NCBI GenBank assembly: GCA_016872875.1
Contig: VGYW01000005.1
Span: 1 to 46,065 of the forward strand
Length of the DNA: 46,065 nucleotides
Direction of reading: 5' to 3'
Source: Planctomycetota bacterium
GTDB lineage: Bacteria > Planctomycetota > PUPC01 > DSUN01
Position 1 is the first letter of the stretch; the number at the start of each line of letters is the position of its first letter. Under the pieces are notes generated by a model. It saw only the letters and a program-made list of their open reading frames with translations. It ran no database searches and was not told the DNA's origin. The position numbers were made by a program, and so were the translations under genes. Of this stretch, positions 38,072-45,684 are shown piece after piece.

Positions 38072-40546
38072 CTACTTGTCGCCGACGCGCCATTCGAGGA
38101 TGCCGCCGGAGAAGGCGGGCTGGAGCTTGACTTCGAGGCGAAGCTCGGACGTGGTGATTGGCTCGAAAGCGACTTTGTTGAAGGCGTCCTTCGCGACGCC
38201 GTATGAGGAGCCTTCGGCGAGCTTGACCTCGCGCCAGTCGTTGCCCTCCTTGGAGAGGAGCCTCCAGGAGGCGGGCACGCGGCAGCCGCCGACGCCCGTG
38301 TCGTCGAACCAGTAGACGTCGCTCCAGGTGAGCGTGCGGGGCTTGGGGAAGCGATAGGCGACCCATTCGGCGGTGCCCTTGTGGTCCCACCAGGTCATTC
38401 GCTGAATCGAGCGGTCAATGGAGCTCTTGGGCAACTGGCCATCGCAAAGGGCGTCGGTGGTGTCGCCGGGGTGGCAGTGGGAGGCGGAAGCGACGTAGGC
38501 GGGCTGGGGCTGCTCGGCCCACTTGTGGGCGTCGGCCTTGTCGCTCACGGTGGGGAAGACGCTGATGCGGAGCCTTGCGCAGCCCATCGGGATGAGGGTG
38601 ACTTCCTCAAGCGGTTCGGAGGTGAAGGCGGGGCTTGGCTGGAGCGTGGCGCACAGGGCGTGGCGGTCGAAGCCCCATTGCGGAACCTTGCGCGCCTTGG
38701 CACGCAGCGTGATAGGCGCGGCCTCGGGCGTGAAGGGCTGAAGCGACACCGGCTTGTTGACAGGCTCGACCTCGATGGATTTCTCGGGGTTGGCAGGGTC
38801 GAGCTCGAGGCCGTAGTTCCAGGGGGTGGTGGGGAAGACCTCGAAGCCGGGCCAGGGGTCGGAGCCGTACTTGCGCCACTCCTCGCCGATCTTGAGGGAG
38901 AAGGCGAGCGGGCCGCGCTCGATGGAGACGGCGCCGCCGTGCTTGGCCCAGACGCGGACGCTGAGCTTCGTGGGCAGGGTCAGCTCCAGCTTGTCGCCGT
39001 CCTTCCATTCGCGCTCGACGGCGAGGAAGGCCAGCGGCTCGGCCTTCACCTCAAGTGGCTTGCCATTGAGCATGAGCGTGGGGGCGGCGCACCAGCGCGG
39101 CACGCGAAGGTAGAGCGGAAAGCGAATGGGTTTGGCGGCGGTGATGGCCAGACCCACGACCTCGCCGAAGGGGTACGCTGTCGTTTCGGCGATCTTCACG
39201 GTTGTGCCATCGCCCACCTTTGCCTCGACCTCGCAGGCGGCGTAGAGGGAGGCGCACAGGCCGTTGTCGGGCGTGGCGAGCCAGAGCTCTTCGGCGTAGT
39301 AGGGCCAGCCGTGGCTCACGTTGTGCTGGCAGCAGCGGTAGCCGTGCGGGTTGTAGGAGAACATGTCGCCGCCGTTCTGGATGCCTGGGGCGTGGTTTCG
39401 GCGGTCGAGGCGCGGCTGGTTGGCGGCGGTGAGGTAGTGGAGGCCCTTCTGGTCGGGCGGCTGCGAGCAGGGGAAGGAGTTCACCGCGATCTCCTCGCAG
39501 CGGTCGGCCCAGAGCGGGTCGCCGGTGACTTTCAGCAGCATCTGGAAGCTGTGCATGTATTCCACCATGCCGCAGGTCTCGGTGGCCTGGCGTGGGTCGG
39601 TGTAGCCCTTGCGGGCGTTCTCGTCGGCGCCGTAGGTGCCGCCGGGCTGCTGGCCGAACTCGCCCATGAAGGTGTCGTAGTTGCGGTAGGGGGCAAGGCG
39701 GAGCTTATCGTCCTTCGCCTGCATCCAGAAGAGGGCGGGGGAGCGGAAGCACTGGGCGAAGTTCACGCAGTGGTGGTTGGCCACGCCCTGGTCCCAGCGC
39801 GCCATGCGGCGGTGGATTTTCGCGGCGAGCTTGAGGAGGTCGGCGTCGCCCGTGCGGTTGTAGAGCCAGTAGACGCTCTCGAGGTTGTCGCCCGCCCGCT
39901 GCTGTTGCCAGAAGGGGAGGAGGAAGTCGGCCTCGGGCACGCCGAACTGCCACTTGAAGTACTTCGCCATCAGGCCGAGGACCCGCTTGTCGCCCGTGAA
40001 CTCGTGGAATGATTGGAGTGCGTTGAGGGCGATCATGTTGGGCCAGACGTCGGGCTTGCCGTTCAGGTGGGTTAGATTGGAGCGGGGGCCGAAGTAGCCG
40101 TCGTCGCGCTGGCTCCCTATGATGCCTTCAATCCACTTCCTCGCCTCGGCCGTTATGCGTTCGTTGCGAAGCACGTAGCCGAGGTCGCCGAAGCCCTTGA
40201 GCCAGTAGGGGAGTTCTTCCCAGGGACTGTGGCCTTTGCCCTCGGGGCTGAGCCAGGCGTTGCCCTCGGCCTTGCACCAGGGAGAGATTTCGGTGAGGCG
40301 GCCAGTCATCCCTTCGGCCTCAAGCTCCAGCATGTGCCGTAGCCAGCCGCGTGGCGTGATTGCGCCGATGGGCAGCTTCACAAAAGGGCTTGGGGCCAGC
40401 GGCGGCTTGTTCGACACATAGAAAGCATTCGCCTTGTCCAGCGGCGGCGCCTTGACACACGAGACCCTTGCCTCCCCCCCCGCCGAGGCCACGCTTGCCG
40501 CCAGAAGCACGCACGCGAGCGTCGCGAGCCCGAGCCACGCATTCAT
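38072..40546 (-). CDS. GH127-family (beta-L-arabinofuranosidase-like) glycoside hydrolase
   Basis: An 824-residue protein; ATG with AAGGAGG 8 bases upstream; signal peptide near the start (WLGLATLACVLLAASVASAG). The GH127 pattern is clear: ARKWIEGIIGSQRDDGYFGP, VYWLYNRTGDADLLKLA, the motif ETCGMVEYM (~323) and YRCCQHNVSHGWPYY (~404). In HypBA1 the Glu/Cys of the first motif and the two Cys of the second bind zinc, and one Cys is the nucleophile; all are present here. Extra sandwich domains make up the C-terminal ~250 residues. The SGNH and enolase-type genes start nearby on the other strand, so together they may act on arabinose-containing glycans. Confidence 0.93.
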   Translation of the reverse strand: MNAWLGLATLACVLLAASVASAGGEARVSCVKAPPLDKANAFYVSNKPPLAPSPFVKLPIGAITPRGWLRHMLELEAEGMTGRLTEISPWCKAEGNAWLSPEGKGHSPWEELPYWLKGFGDLGYVLRNERITAEARKWIEGIIGSQRDDGYFGPRSNLTHLNGKPDVWPNMIALNALQSFHEFTGDKRVLGLMAKYFKWQFGVPEADFLLPFWQQQRAGDNLESVYWLYNRTGDADLLKLAAKIHRRMARWDQGVANHHCVNFAQCFRSPALFWMQAKDDKLRLAPYRNYDTFMGEFGQQPGGTYGADENARKGYTDPRQATETCGMVEYMHSFQMLLKVTGDPLWADRCEEIAVNSFPCSQPPDQKGLHYLTAANQPRLDRRNHAPGIQNGGDMFSYNPHGYRCCQHNVSHGWPYYAEELWLATPDNGLCASLYAACEVEAKVGDGTTVKIAETTAYPFGEVVGLAITAAKPIRFPLYLRVPRWCAAPTLMLNGKPLEVKAEPLAFLAVEREWKDGDKLELTLPTKLSVRVWAKHGGAVSIERGPLAFSLKIGEEWRKYGSDPWPGFEVFPTTPWNYGLELDPANPEKSIEVEPVNKPVSLQPFTPEAAPITLRAKARKVPQWGFDRHALCATLQPSPAFTSEPLEEVTLIPMGCARLRISVFPTVSDKADAHKWAEQPQPAYVASASHCHPGDTTDALCDGQLPKSSIDRSIQRMTWWDHKGTAEWVAYRFPKPRTLTWSDVYWFDDTGVGGCRVPASWRLLSKEGNDWREVKLAEGSSYGVAKDAFNKVAFEPITTSELRLEVKLQPAFSGGILEWRVGDK

Positions 40547-40586
40547 CGTTCCTGCCTCCTTGAGAGGGTGAACACCGCCTGACGGG

Positions 40587-40615
40587 AAGGTATCAGTTGC
40601 CGCCGCACCTGTCAA
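40587..40615 (-). promoter_or_regulatory. Probable promoter of the GH127 gene
   Basis: On the minus strand TTGACA (40610-40615), 17 bp, TACCTT (40587-40592); the -10 box is poor. It overlaps the promoter of the divergent gene. Confidence 0.5.
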
Positions 40616-40626
40616 CCGGCTATAAT
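40597..40626 (+). promoter_or_regulatory. Probable promoter of the SGNH-enolase unit
   Basis: TTGCCG (40597-40602), 18 bp, TATAAT (40621-40626). The transcript would start near 40633 and carry the family A pair in its leader. Confidence 0.5.
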
Positions 40627-40643
40627 CGCCAGGGAATCCTCAA

Positions 40644-40757
40644 CCTCTCCCTCGGGGAGAGGTCGCCCGCCCCCGGCGGGCGGGTGAGGGTGCTTCCCTT
40701 GTGATCGGGGCGACTAAAGCACCCTCACCCCAACCCTCTCCCCAAGGGAGAGGGGGA
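40644..40757. repeat. Family A REP pair, intergenic
   Basis: A long unit (40644-40693: CTCTCCCTCGGGGAGAGG, then CGCCCGCC / GGCGGGCGGG, GGTGAGGGTGC) faces a short unit (40719-40757: GCACCCTCACCCCAACCCTC, then CTCCCC-AAGGGAG). The layout is the same as 32456-32570 but in reverse order. It lies in the leader of the SGNH gene. Confidence 0.92.
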
Positions 40758-40784
40758 GCAAGCGTGAGGAGAAGGAGCGTGAAG

Positions 40785-42059
40785 ATGGGCCGGGAAGTAT
40801 GGGCTTTGGTTGGAGCACTGCTGATGGCCGCGGGATCGGAGCTGGCGGCGGGGGAGCCGGAGTTCGTGCCTCCGAAGCTCTTCGACGCGCGCGGGGGACT
40901 GGGCAACGTGTTCGCCAAGCTGGAGGCAGGCGGGGCCGTGAGCATCGCTTACTTCGGCGGCAGCATCACGGCGGCCAACGGCTGGCGGCCGAAGACCCTC
41001 AAGTGGTTCCAGCAAACCTGGCCGAAGGCGAAGATCACCGAGATCAACGCGGCCATCGGCGGCACCGGCTCCGACCTCGGGGCCTTCCGCTGCGGGCAGG
41101 ACGTGTTGGCCCACAAGCCCGACCTCGTGTTCGTGGAGTTCGCGGTGAACGACGGCGGCGCCGCGCCCGAATCCATCTACCGCACGATGGAGGGCATCGT
41201 CCGCCAAGTCTGGCGGGCGAACGCCGAAACCGACATCTGCTTCGTCTACACCATCCACAAGGCGTTCATCCCCGACTACGAGAAGGGCTTCTGTAACCGC
41301 TCGACCACTGCCCACGAGAAGGTCGCCGACCACTACGCCATCCCATCAATCAACATGGCGATGCGCGTGGCCGAGCTCCACAAGGAGGGCAAGCTCGTCT
41401 TCCCCTTCCCGGCCAACGAGAAGCCGCCCGAGGGAAAGATGGTCTTCGCAAACGACGAGTGCCACCCGACCGATGCCGGCCACGAGCTGTTCACACAGGT
41501 CATCACCGACCCGTTGCGGGAGATCCAAAGGGCATCGAAGCCCGGCCCCCACAAGCTGCCCGAGCCGCTCCGCGCCGACAACTGGGAGAACGCCAAGCTC
41601 GTGCCCATCGAGCCCTCGATGCTCACGCCCGGCTGGCGCAAGCTGCCGACCGATGACGGCTTCGGCAAGTGGTTCGGCAACCGCCTGCCCGCTATCTGGG
41701 AAGCCACGAAGCCCGGCGAGAAGCTCAGCTTCCGCTTCAAGGGCACCCTAGCCCGCCTCTACGACCTTGTCGGCCCCGACGGCGCCAAGGCCATCTGCTC
41801 GGTTGACGGCAAGGTCGTCCGCACCGTGCAGCGCTTCGACATCTACTGCACGGGCCACCGCCCCGCCGCGCTCAACATCGCCGAGGGCCTGGAGGACAAG
41901 GAGCACTCCGTCGTCGTCGAAATCTCCCCCGAGCAGCCCGACCGCGAGCCGGTCCTCAAGCAGGTGCGGGATCAGAAGGGCTTCGACCCGAAGCGCTACG
42001 ATGGCACTGTGCTGAGAGTCGGCTACATCATGTTGCTCGGGGACCTGGTGAGGGAATGA
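40785..42059 (+). CDS. Secreted SGNH/GDSL-like hydrolase
   Basis: A 424-residue protein; ATG with AAGGAG 7 bases upstream. A signal peptide is followed by SIAYFGGSITAANGW (block I with the catalytic Ser), PDLVFVEFAVND (block III with Asn), and NDECHPTDAGHELF (block V with Asp and His). These are the SGNH esterase signatures, typically acting on acetyl or other esters of polysaccharides. The C-terminal ~130 residues form a beta domain. The gene is followed by the enolase-superfamily gene and is divergent from the GH127 gene. Confidence 0.88.
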   Translation: MGREVWALVGALLMAAGSELAAGEPEFVPPKLFDARGGLGNVFAKLEAGGAVSIAYFGGSITAANGWRPKTLKWFQQTWPKAKITEINAAIGGTGSDLGAFRCGQDVLAHKPDLVFVEFAVNDGGAAPESIYRTMEGIVRQVWRANAETDICFVYTIHKAFIPDYEKGFCNRSTTAHEKVADHYAIPSINMAMRVAELHKEGKLVFPFPANEKPPEGKMVFANDECHPTDAGHELFTQVITDPLREIQRASKPGPHKLPEPLRADNWENAKLVPIEPSMLTPGWRKLPTDDGFGKWFGNRLPAIWEATKPGEKLSFRFKGTLARLYDLVGPDGAKAICSVDGKVVRTVQRFDIYCTGHRPAALNIAEGLEDKEHSVVVEISPEQPDREPVLKQVRDQKGFDPKRYDGTVLRVGYIMLLGDLVRE

Positions 42060-42132
42060 CGCGTGACGCGTGACCCGTGACCAGGAGAAAACCACCTCCT
42101 TCATTGCTCTCTCACGCGTCACGGGTCACGCA
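42057..42132. repeat. Family I hairpin (CGTGACG/CGTGACCC arms)
   Basis: The left arm TGACGCGTGACGCGTGACCC starts at the stop codon of the SGNH gene (TGA 42057-42059); the right arm is CTCACGCGTCACGGGTCACG. Loop of about 30 bases. It lies between two co-oriented genes, close to the start of the enolase-type gene. Confidence 0.85.
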
Positions 42133-42148
42133 TCCTGAGGAGCCCGTA

Positions 42149-43630
42149 ATGCCCAAGTCAACCGACATTCGTCCCATCGGCTGCGAGCTCTACTTCCTCC
42201 CCGTCGAGACCCGCGTTCCGCTGAAGTTCGGGCCGGAAACCCTCACGCACGTGACCTGTGCGCGGGTGCGGCTGCGCGTGGCCGATGCGAATGGCCGCAC
42301 GGCTGACGGCTGGGGCGAGACACCGCTCAGCGTGCAATGGGCCTGGCCAAGCTCGCCCTCCTACGAGGAGCGCCACGAGGCGATGAAGGCCCTCTGCATC
42401 GCACTCACACGGGCCTGGGCCGGCTTCCGCGAGAGCGGCCACCCCATCGAGGTCGGCCACGCCTTTCTCGAAGCCGAACTCCCCCGCCTCCTCGATCAAG
42501 CCAATGCCCCTCGCAGTTGTTCTGAAATCAGCAATCAGCAATCAGCAATCAGCAATCGAATGCCCTGGCTCGCCGCGCTCATCTGCGCCTCGGCCTTCGA
42601 CATCGCCCTCCACGATGCCTACGGCATTCTTCTCGGGCTGCCCGCCTACCAGACCTACACGGCGCAATTCATGAGCCGCGACCTCGCGGCCTATCTCGAG
42701 CCGGCTTCCGCCGGCACGACCGGTCGATTCAATCGATTGAATCGATTCAATCGAATCGGCCCCGTCTTCGACGGCCGCTTTCCCGCCGACTTCTTCGTTC
42801 CCCAGCCCCCCACCCGCATGCCCGCCTGGCACCTCGTGGGCGGGAAGGACCTGCTCTCGCCCGACGAGCTGACCGGCTCCGAGCCGAGCGACGGCTACCC
42901 CGTGCTCCTGCCCGACTGGATTCGCCGCGACGGGCTGAAGTGCCTGAAAGTGAAGCTCCGCGGCAACGACGCGGACTGGGACTACGACCGCCTCGTCCGC
43001 GTGGGCGAGATAGCCATCGCGGGCGACGCGCTCTGGCTCACCGCCGACTTCAATTGCACCGTGACCGACCCCGCCTATGTCACCGATATCCTCGACCGCC
43101 TGGTGCTCGACCAGCCGCGCATCTGCCAGATGATCCTCTACGTCGAGCAGCCCTTCCCCTACGACCTCGAGGAGCACCAGATCGACGTCCACAGCGTCTC
43201 GGCCCGCAAGCCGCTCTTCATGGACGAATCCGCTCACGACTGGCGCCTCGTCCGCCTCGGCCGCGAGCTGGGCTGGACCGGCGTCGCCCTCAAGACCTGC
43301 AAGACCCAGACCGGCGCATTGCTTACCCTCTGCTGGGCGAAGGCCCACGGCATGACCCTCATGGTCCAGGACCTCACGAACCCCATGCTCGCCCAGATAC
43401 CCCACTGCCTCCTCGCCGCCCGCGCGGGCACGATCATGGGCGTCGAGACCAACGCCATGCAATTCTATCCTGATGCCTCGAAGCCCGAGGAGGCCGTGCA
43501 CCCCGGCCTCTACCGCCGCCGGGGCGGGTGCGTGGACCTCTCGACCTTGCGCGGCCCGGGCTTCGGCTATCGCCTGGCCGAGATTCGCCGCGAGCTGCCT
43601 CCGCCCGCCGCTCACGCCGGTGCATTGTAG
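42149..43630 (+). CDS. Enolase-superfamily enzyme (mandelate racemase/muconate lactonising type) with two in-frame repeat inserts
   Basis: A 493-residue protein; ATG with GAGGAG 6 bases upstream. The enolase-superfamily residues are intact: K-x-K in CLKVKLRG (~267), Asp in LTADFN (~300), Glu in YVEQPF (~332), Asp in FMDES (~358) and a second Lys in GVALKTCK (~381). These bind the metal and abstract the proton next to a carboxylate, so the substrate is likely a sugar acid or related acid. Two repeat-derived inserts lie before the barrel, at residues ~126-136 (SEISNQQSAISN) and ~191-204 (GRFNRLNRFNRIG), so the protein is longer than the usual ~400 residues. Confidence 0.85.
   Translation: MPKSTDIRPIGCELYFLPVETRVPLKFGPETLTHVTCARVRLRVADANGRTADGWGETPLSVQWAWPSSPSYEERHEAMKALCIALTRAWAGFRESGHPIEVGHAFLEAELPRLLDQANAPRSCSEISNQQSAISNRMPWLAALICASAFDIALHDAYGILLGLPAYQTYTAQFMSRDLAAYLEPASAGTTGRFNRLNRFNRIGPVFDGRFPADFFVPQPPTRMPAWHLVGGKDLLSPDELTGSEPSDGYPVLLPDWIRRDGLKCLKVKLRGNDADWDYDRLVRVGEIAIAGDALWLTADFNCTVTDPAYVTDILDRLVLDQPRICQMILYVEQPFPYDLEEHQIDVHSVSARKPLFMDESAHDWRLVRLGRELGWTGVALKTCKTQTGALLTLCWAKAHGMTLMVQDLTNPMLAQIPHCLLAARAGTIMGVETNAMQFYPDASKPEEAVHPGLYRRRGGCVDLSTLRGPGFGYRLAEIRRELPPPAAHAGAL
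42526..42557. repeat. Family D heptamer repeat inside the enolase-type gene
   Basis: Four and a half copies of AATCAGC, translated EISNQQSAISN, identical over 31 bp to 6403-6434 and in the same frame relative to the host gene. Confidence 0.92.
42722..42759. repeat. Family H tandem repeat (TCGATTCAATCGATTGAA) inside a gene
   Basis: Tandem and self-complementary TCGATT/TCAATCGA units, encoding GRFNRLNRFNRIG between two conserved stretches of the enolase-type protein. The frame is kept. Confidence 0.9.
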
Positions 43631-43693
43631 GGGGCATCCGAGGGGCGCTGACAGGCGACCACCACTTCGAGCAGGCGGGGCTTGTGGCGCTGC

Positions 43694-45088
43694 TCAGGGA
43701 GCTTGCCTGGGCAGCTCGCAGACCGCGAGGGGGAGGGTGACGGTGAAGCGGGTGCCCTGGCCGGGCTGGCTCTCGAAGGTGATGGTGCCGTCGTGGGCCA
43801 GGACGATTTCGCGGACGATGGAGAGGCCGAGGCCGGTGCCCTCGTGGACGAGCTCGCGGGCGTTGCCGGCGCGGAAGAACTCCTCGAAGAGGTGCTGCTG
43901 GTCCTCGGGCGGGATGCCGATGCCGGTGTCGGCGACCTCGAAGACCACGCCGGCGTCGTCGGCGCGGCTCGACACGCTCACCCGCCCGCCCTCGGGGGTG
44001 TACTTGATGGCGTTGGTGACGAGGTTCGCGAGCACGTCGCGCAGCCGCTCGGGCTCGGCGTAGACCTGTGCGCCGCCGGCCGCGAGGCGGGCGTCGAAGG
44101 TCTGCCGCTTCTCCTCGGACTGGACGCTGTAGAGGGCGACGACGCGCTGGGCGAAGTCGTCGAAGGCCACCAGCTCGCGGGCCGGCTTCTGGTCGCGCGC
44201 GTCGCGGAGGCGCGAGAGCGCCAACAGGTCGGAGAGCAGGTCGAGCATCAGCCGCGTGCGGTTCTCGGCGCGCTGGATGAACTCGACCCGCTTGCTCTCA
44301 GCCAGGGCCGCGTAGTTCCGAAGAAAGACGTTGAGCAGCGATTGGATGGCCGACAGGGGCGCGCGGAGCTGGTGGGCGGCGGTGCGCATGAAGCGCGACT
44401 TGCGGGCCTCCAGGTCCGCCAGCCGCGCGCTCGCCGCCGCAACCTCCGCCTGACGCTCCCGCAGCCGGGCCACGATGGAGGTGGCCATGAAGGCCGACAC
44501 GAAGAGGGTGACGGCGAGGGAGCCGAGGTGGCCGAAGATGAACCGCGCGTTGCGGAACTGCGGCTCGCTGAGGTAGCCGGCGAGCCGGTAGTGCGGGATG
44601 GCCCCGGTGCACTCCAGCGACACGAGGACGGCGAAGAGGCCGAAGGCCACCGCAGCGTGCGCGTAGCTCTCGGCCCGCGACAGCATCACGCTCGCAATGA
44701 TCACGTGGAACACGTAGAAGATGCTCAGCGGGTTCTCCACCCCGCCTGAGAAGTGGAGCAGCACCGTCATGCACAAGAGGTCGGCGAACACCTGCACGTT
44801 GGCGAAGTGCTCCGCCACGCGGTAGCTCACCTCGCCGCGCGGCCGGGCGGCGAGCGTCTCGGCGTACCACCTGAAGAGCGCGTTGTAGGCGGCCAGAGCC
44901 CCCCCGAGGCCGAGCAGGTGGGCCAGCGGCAGATGAATCCCGATCACCCAGCGCGTGGCCCCCACCACCCCGAAGAGCGCGGCCACCGCCACCCACCGCA
45001 GCAGCACGAACCAGCGGCACAGGGCCAGCAGCGCCTCCGCGGGACTGGCGAACGGCTCGATGAATGGCACCAGCAGGCGACGCGGCAT
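43694..45088 (-). CDS. Membrane sensor histidine kinase
   Basis: A 464-residue protein with about six membrane segments (~20-215: RWVAVAALFGVVGATRWVIG to SLAVTLFVSAFMATSIVA), a short coiled coil (~215-235), the phosphoacceptor His in AAHQLRAPLSAI (~237), the N-box NLVTNAIKYTPEGG (~358), G1 DTGIGI, F-box FEEFFRAG and G2 GTGLGLSIV. It is therefore a complete kinase that autophosphorylates and passes phosphate to a regulator. No response regulator gene is next to it. The H-box reads HQLRAPL rather than the commoner HELRTPL. Confidence 0.93.
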   Translation of the reverse strand: MPRRLLVPFIEPFASPAEALLALCRWFVLLRWVAVAALFGVVGATRWVIGIHLPLAHLLGLGGALAAYNALFRWYAETLAARPRGEVSYRVAEHFANVQVFADLLCMTVLLHFSGGVENPLSIFYVFHVIIASVMLSRAESYAHAAVAFGLFAVLVSLECTGAIPHYRLAGYLSEPQFRNARFIFGHLGSLAVTLFVSAFMATSIVARLRERQAEVAAASARLADLEARKSRFMRTAAHQLRAPLSAIQSLLNVFLRNYAALAESKRVEFIQRAENRTRLMLDLLSDLLALSRLRDARDQKPARELVAFDDFAQRVVALYSVQSEEKRQTFDARLAAGGAQVYAEPERLRDVLANLVTNAIKYTPEGGRVSVSSRADDAGVVFEVADTGIGIPPEDQQHLFEEFFRAGNARELVHEGTGLGLSIVREIVLAHDGTITFESQPGQGTRFTVTLPLAVCELPRQAP

Positions 45089-45131
45089 GGCGGCCCCTCA
45101 ACGCGGTCTCTGGCGGCAAGCGTAGGGGATC

Positions 45132-45221
45132 ACTGGATGGGTGGATGGGTGGATGAATGAAAGAGCCGACCCGCGCTGGCTCTGACATTCATCCACTCAT
45201 CCACCCATCCATTCATCCTCC
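45132..45221. repeat. Family C hairpin between HypA and kinase genes
   Basis: GGATGGGTGGATGGGTGGAT and the inverted ATCCACTCATCCACCCATCC, loop of about 30 bases. Confidence 0.88.
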
Positions 45222-45227
45222 TCGGAA

Positions 45228-45569
45228 TCACTCAATCTCGATCGACTCCACGCCGAACTCGTGTCCGCCCGCGATGGAGCTTCGGAGTCCGCCGCACTTT
45301 GGGCAGCCGCGCCCCTCCGTGTCGGCCGAGTACCGCTCCCCGCAGTCCGCGCACTCAAGCTCCACGGGCTTCGCCACCACCTCGTAGGCCGCGCCCTCCA
45401 ACGGCGTGCCGCGCGCGTACTCGCGGAGATGCTCGATGATGTGGTCGGCGTCGGCCCCGCTCAGCTCGCCCACCACCAGGGTCACTTTCAGCACCCGCTG
45501 GACCTCGTGCTTGGCGAGCTCGTTCTGGATCGTGCGGAACACCGCCTCGGCCCGGGCCGTCTCGTGCAT
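45228..45569 (-). CDS. hypA: HypA-family nickel metallochaperone
   Basis: A 113-residue protein. The ATG at 45569 is chosen because HypA proteins start MHE: His2 binds nickel and here the protein begins MHETARAEAVFRTIQNEL. The zinc site is CADCGERYSADTEGRGCPKC, with two CxxC pairs. HypA delivers nickel to hydrogenase or urease maturation. No hydrogenase or other hyp gene is in the window. Its gene is upstream of the histidine kinase on the same strand, with a family C hairpin between. Confidence 0.88.
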   Translation of the reverse strand: MHETARAEAVFRTIQNELAKHEVQRVLKVTLVVGELSGADADHIIEHLREYARGTPLEGAAYEVVAKPVELECADCGERYSADTEGRGCPKCGGLRSSIAGGHEFGVESIEIE

Positions 45570-45630
45570 GCTCTCACCCCTCATTCGCTCGTAGTGCGGG
45601 CCTCAGCCCGTGTCGTCTTGCCCGCCCTCG

Positions 45631-45659
45631 ATGCTACCGCAGGCCCGAAGCCCTGTCAA
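45631..45659 (-). promoter_or_regulatory. Sigma70-like promoter of the hypA gene
   Basis: On the minus strand TTGACA (45654-45659), 17 bp, TAGCAT (45631-45636). The 5' leader includes a half family L element (45591-45612). Confidence 0.7.
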
Positions 45660-45684
45660 GCGGCTTCATTGCGCGGAGTATGGC

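Noticed and set aside
38381..40012. 543-codon plus-strand frame
   Set aside because: Antisense to the GH127 gene, whose zinc ligands and signal peptide are intact.
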